Assembly: GCF_040939455.1 (NCBI RefSeq)
Contig: NC_134124.1
Span: 29,463,138-29,527,137, forward strand
Direction: 5' to 3'
Length of the DNA stretch: 64,000 bases
Source of the DNA: Microcebus murinus
Lineage: Eukaryota; Chordata; Mammalia; Primates; Cheirogaleidae
Shown piece by piece: positions 60,301-64,000 of this stretch. Within the stretch, counting starts at the first letter, position 1, and each line of letters starts with the position of its first letter. Made by a program: the position numbers and the translations under genes. The notes under the pieces are model-generated. The model saw nothing but the letters and a program-made list of their open reading frames with translations. It was not told the origin of the DNA and did no database searches.

Positions 60301-60470
60301 GAAACAAACTCCTGTGGACAGAAAGTCGATAATGACAAGTTAGCTAGACATGATTTGTGAGAGGCATTTGCAAGAATCTAGTATGGATGCAGGTGAGTAC
60401 TAGTAGAAGCCTTCCTAGGCAACATGAGTATCATTAATATTCTTATTATCTAAAATATGCCATAGTAATA
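57350..60470. other. About 3 kb unique sequence; 57880-58330 looks most complex
   Basis: No recognised repeat apart from a short CA-rich stretch at 58383-58440. 57880-58330 has balanced, complex sequence with an 83-codon plus-strand open frame (57882-58133) but no protein motif. It could be conserved noncoding DNA. Confidence 0.3.
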
Positions 60471-60474
60471 AGTT

Positions 60475-60600
60475 AACAATTCTTCAGTGCTTATTCTGTG
60501 TTTAACCCTGAGCTAAACCTTCTATCCACAATGTCCCACTTAATCTAATTATACTGTCCTGAGGGGAGAAGTAGTAGAAATAATTTTCTGGTTAAGCCTG
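60475..60600 (+). repeat. MIR SINE fragment
   Basis: Reads 'cttattctgtgtttaaccct' and 'ctgtcctgaggggagaagta', resembling a MIR core. Confidence 0.5.
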
Positions 60601-60604
60601 ATCT

Positions 60605-61235
60605 TAGTTTTAGAATAGTCACCAGTCCCTTAGACCTAAGTGTATATGATTTGATTTGCATTTAGTGTGGATTGGGAGGGCAGGACAGGGAGCTCATAAC
60701 TAGACATTTTTACTTCCAGGTATCTAGAGACTGATTAATAAAGAAAGGGAGACGAAGAGAATGGTATGAGCTTGAGCCTTAAGAATTAAGTTTGAATCAC
60801 ATTTAAAGGGAGGCTTTAGGTAGAAACAGAGGGAACTATGTATAAATTGGTGTTAAAGTAACAAGGGGCAAAGGCAATTCCATTTAAGTGTTGTTATGAT
60901 AACCTGTGACCTAGAATGGGAGAGAGGAGAATTTCACTCATTTCAGCTGGTCACGTAGAATCTTAGGCACGATGGTAGTTCCAGAACACCTCTGCCTTTA
61001 CTAGACTTATGGAAGGATCAGCAGAGCCCCAGTTGGAGATGAGATGCCAATATGAGATGACAAGTGCTTGGGGGCACAGTGTCCCTTTGGTACCTAGTGG
61101 TAGTAGACTTGTTTGTGTGTACATGAGAAATACCCCATAAGGACTCTCAAAGGTACCCAAATAGGGACAAAGGGAAGAAGATTTTGGAAGAGGCTAGCAG
61201 TTGTGTTATTCAAGTGAGGGCAAAAACAGTTAAGA
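60605..61235. other. Unique sequence, no gene seen
   Basis: No recognised repeat or coding region. Confidence 0.4.
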
Positions 61236-61239
61236 TTTC

Positions 61240-61960
61240 ACCTCTTCATTCACTAAGCAATTATTAAAAATTATTGAATACCTGCAATATTTCTGACAAT
61301 GTTCTGGGAAACAGAGCAAACACAGTGAGCAAGAAAGACACTTAATGGTCAGCATCATGAGGATACAAACCTATTATTCAATGGTGAAAAATCAGTGTAA
61401 TCATTGCTGAAATAAGAAGCCCAGAAAAGAGGGAAAGATTCCAGAAAAGGAGTACCAGTGAGTACCAATTCCTGAGGGAAATATCATTGAAACTGAGACC
61501 TACAGTATGAGCAGGAGTAAGCTAGATGATGCTGGGAAGAGGAGAGTTCCATACCATGGGACACCTTGGGCAGACTCTTGTGCAGAGCTGATGCTATGAA
61601 GGAATCAAAAGCTGGGTGAAATGGCTGGAGTGTATGGGGTCAGTAAAAGAAGACATGTGCTGGAGAATAGTGTAGAGTATTGATTGTGAAGGGCCTTGAT
61701 TTTAGACTTGATTGTGACGGCAATGGGAAGTGATTGAAGGACTTCCCATTTGTTAGATTTATCTTTTAGGAAAATCACTCTGACCATGACATGGAGGATA
61801 GACTTACAGGATGAAAGACTGGAGGCATATGGGTACTGGTAAGACTGGGAGGCTCTTTAATTATCTTAGACCTAGATGATGATATTCTGAACCAGAATAA
61901 TGAAGAAAAGGGAACAGAGTAGAGAAACACTTAAGAAGATAAATAGAACAAGGAGATTGA
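61240..61960 (+). repeat. Long copy of the unnamed ancient repeat also at 8340-8705
   Basis: Phrases in order include 'ttattgaatacctgcaatat', 'tcattgaaactgagacctac', 'gaagggccttgattttagac', 'aatgggaagtgattgaagga' and 'aggaaaatcactctgaccat'. This order recurs in many mammalian loci. Family name is not certain. Confidence 0.6.
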
Positions 61961-62129
61961 TTGAATGTGGACAATTAGGAAGAGTTAAAAAACAGTACCA
62001 ATACAATTGGCTTGAGACACTAGGGAACAGGTGGCCATATTCCCTGGGCTCAGCCCTGTGGGGGCTGGGAGGTGGGTGAGCATTGAGTCAGAAATGCAAA
62101 TGAAACCTAGAAGGCTTATTATGGATTCC

Positions 62130-62560
62130 AGTGTACCACACTTGCCTGGTTTTTCTTTTAACGTTTCTTATAACTCCTTGTCAGTTTCACTGTAAGTGTT
62201 TTCTTATCTCTCTGACTTCTACATTTTGAAATGCTCCAGGGCTCAGTCCTTGGACCTCTATTTTTTTCTGTCTACATTCATTCCCAAGATAATCCACCAA
62301 CTCTCATGGCTTCAAATACCATCTATAAACTGATCGTTCTCAACATATTACTTCCATCCAAATATCTGCACTGAACTCCAGATACGTGTATCTAGTTGTC
62401 AACTTGCATCTTCACATGGATGTCTGATGGGTATGGAAGATATTTATCTGAGCCGTACCCAAAGCTGAGCTCTTTATTCCATCCCAACCTGTTCCTTATA
62501 ATTTCATCAGGCTACTCCCCCTATATTCTGGGTTCTAAATGGTCTATGTACTTCCTCCTT
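62130..62560 (+). mobile_element. LINE-2 internal segment
   Basis: Reads 'ctccagggctcagtccttgg', 'atggcttcaaataccatcta', 'gaactccagatacgtgtatc' and 'cacatggatgtctgatgggt', in L2 ORF2-to-3' order. Confidence 0.85.
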
Positions 62561-62739
62561 TGCCCTCTGGTAGGTAAGGAGATCTCAGCATTGAGTAAAC
62601 AGAGAGATCAGGTAGGAAGCTTTGCAGTCATTGAAGAGAGTGATGTTGGGAAGTGGAAAAGTAGATGGTGACATGAGGTTGGATTATGGATGTAGTTGAA
62701 TTTATTAATCATATTTCTGCTGTTCAGAGCTTTTGTGTG

Positions 62740-63105
62740 GTCTCTTTCATCTAATACTTTCCCTCCAAAATATCTCAGGGCCAATTCCTTTACCTTGTTA
62801 GTAAGCCCTGCACAGGCCTCCCCATGTAACATTTCATCTTACCCCAACATTTTATATTCCCTTTTCCTAATTTCCTAATTTATGTCTTTCTCTTACCATT
62901 AGTCAAGCTTTAACATTCTATATATTTTGCCTACCTATCTACCATGTCGGTTGAACTCTCACTGAAGTATAATCTCAATGAAGCAGAGATTTCATTTTCT
63001 CCTTTGTTTTTTTACTCCAGCCCAATGTGTATAATAGTGCCTGGCACATAAATAGCCCATGTTCAATATATATTTGTGGAATTATTGGATAAATTAATTA
63101 ATTCC
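62740..63105 (+). mobile_element. LINE-2 3' end
   Basis: Reads 'actccagcccaatgtgtata', 'atagtgcctggcacataaat' and 'tgttcaatatatatttgtgg', the L2 terminus. Probably the same insertion as 62130-62560, with unrelated or decayed sequence between. Confidence 0.82.
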
Positions 63106-63109
63106 AAAA

Positions 63110-63760
63110 CATCTGAGTGAAGGAATAGCACCTAGAAATAATATACATACTATCATTGCTAGGAGCTCCTTTCCCAGGCCTTTCTGGACCATTTTGAGAA
63201 ATGTACTAAGACATTTTTATACCAAGAATCTCTAGAGATTCAATGAAACACAGCAACCTGTAGTAGATTTGCCACATTAAAAGGAATCTGGAATAAAAAT
63301 AGAATGAAAATTAAGATGGAGCTTTCTATAATAGATAATAGAATTAATTTTTTCCCAAACACAAGAGAATTGTTTATGTAATTTTAGAAATAAAGTATTG
63401 AAACTCTCGATCCCAAAGCAGAGTGACTGCTAAGAGAAATAAAATATTTCCAAACATCCATGAAATGATGCTATTATCTTACATCCTTGAAACTCCATTT
63501 CTCTCCCTCTCTAGCAATTCGATAGAGAGTGTCATGACAGAAGTACGGCCCTTGACCTATGCTATATAGATATTTTGTATTCCAAAGACTTTGTTTAATG
63601 AAGCAGAGGTTTTACTACTTACAAATGTTAAGAAGTTAGATCTGACCTAGAGAAAATAAAACCATTGGTGTGAAACTTCAATGAAAATATTTCAAAGAAA
63701 AATGGAGATTTTGGTGTTGACTTTTTCTTTTAAACCAGGGTTTCCTTTGCTTTAAAATAT
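63110..63760. other. Unique sequence, no gene seen
   Basis: No recognised repeat or coding region. The same applies to 63808-64000. Confidence 0.4.
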
Positions 63761-63764
63761 ATAT

Positions 63765-63770
<6 letters not shown>

Positions 63771-63806
<36 letters not shown>
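63771..63806 (+). repeat. (GT)18 microsatellite
   Basis: Pure GT run, preceded by an interrupted TATG stretch at 63757-63770. Confidence 0.97.
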
Positions 63807-63808
<2 letters not shown>

Positions 63809-64000
63809 TTGTGGAAAGAGAAGAATATGTAGAAAAACTTTTTTTCTAATTATAAATTCATAAAATGTATGATTACTGGGGGAAAAACTAATTGCAAATT
63901 GGACTCATAATGAAAATATATTTGAGTGCTAGTCTGGTACTTTCTGTTTTCTATATAGTACACAGATAATGAGTCTCAGTTGTTTTCCGTTATACTCTAT

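Overview
The window is nuclear DNA from a primate, most likely a strepsirrhine and probably a lemur. The best evidence is two Alu copies (17641-17970 and 45355-45682) that carry the left-right linker I associate with strepsirrhine Alus: a CTATAAATAGAAAG segment followed by GGCCAAC and a TATATATAGAAAAAA tract. A young L1 at 29198-30917 has a 3' UTR resembling lemur L1s. The rest (AluJ, MaLR LTRs, L2, MIR, MER5-type hAT elements, old L1M) is shared with other mammals. I see no conventional protein-coding gene. The sequence is AT-rich, CpG-poor, intergenic or intronic DNA, and nearly all longer open frames are transposable-element remnants or low-complexity repeats.

Layout. 1-4747: the 5' part of a gammaretrovirus-like (class I) endogenous provirus on the minus strand. 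It has a 5' LTR, leader, broken gag, protease with a damaged active site, reverse transcriptase and RNase H, and runs off the left edge. 5.4-17 kb: old L2, MIR, MaLR and hAT debris, with a 145 bp TTCC microsatellite at 13 kb. 17.3-18 kb: two Alus inserted one after the other at the same target site. 18.6-20 kb: a small sequence with all the signals of an exon, a GGAA/GGGA tract and an MLT1 LTR. 22-29 kb: mostly unique sequence with a few L1/Alu/MIR pieces and two strong inverted-repeat structures at 28.6 and 29.0 kb. 29.2-30.9 kb: a young 5'-truncated L1 with a 16 bp target-site duplication and a 447-codon ORF2 remnant. 31-32 kb: hAT and MLT1. 34.4-40.1 kb: three old plus-strand L1 segments, two of which carry the same part of ORF2 back to back. 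40-48 kb: MIRs, an Alu, an L2 and short tandem duplications. 48-64 kb: mainly unique DNA, with a second candidate exon at 51.2 kb, a possible recursive-splice site at 55.9 kb, a (TA)19(GA)19 compound microsatellite, stretches that look like conserved noncoding DNA, and L2 pieces near the right end.

Nothing here works as a gene system. The most useful leads are the two exon-like segments (18597-18642 and 51232-51307, both plus strand), the re-used Alu target site, the juxtaposed L1 ORF2 segments, and two sets of hairpins. Family names rest on recognising consensus-like sequence by eye. Boundaries of old repeats are approximate.
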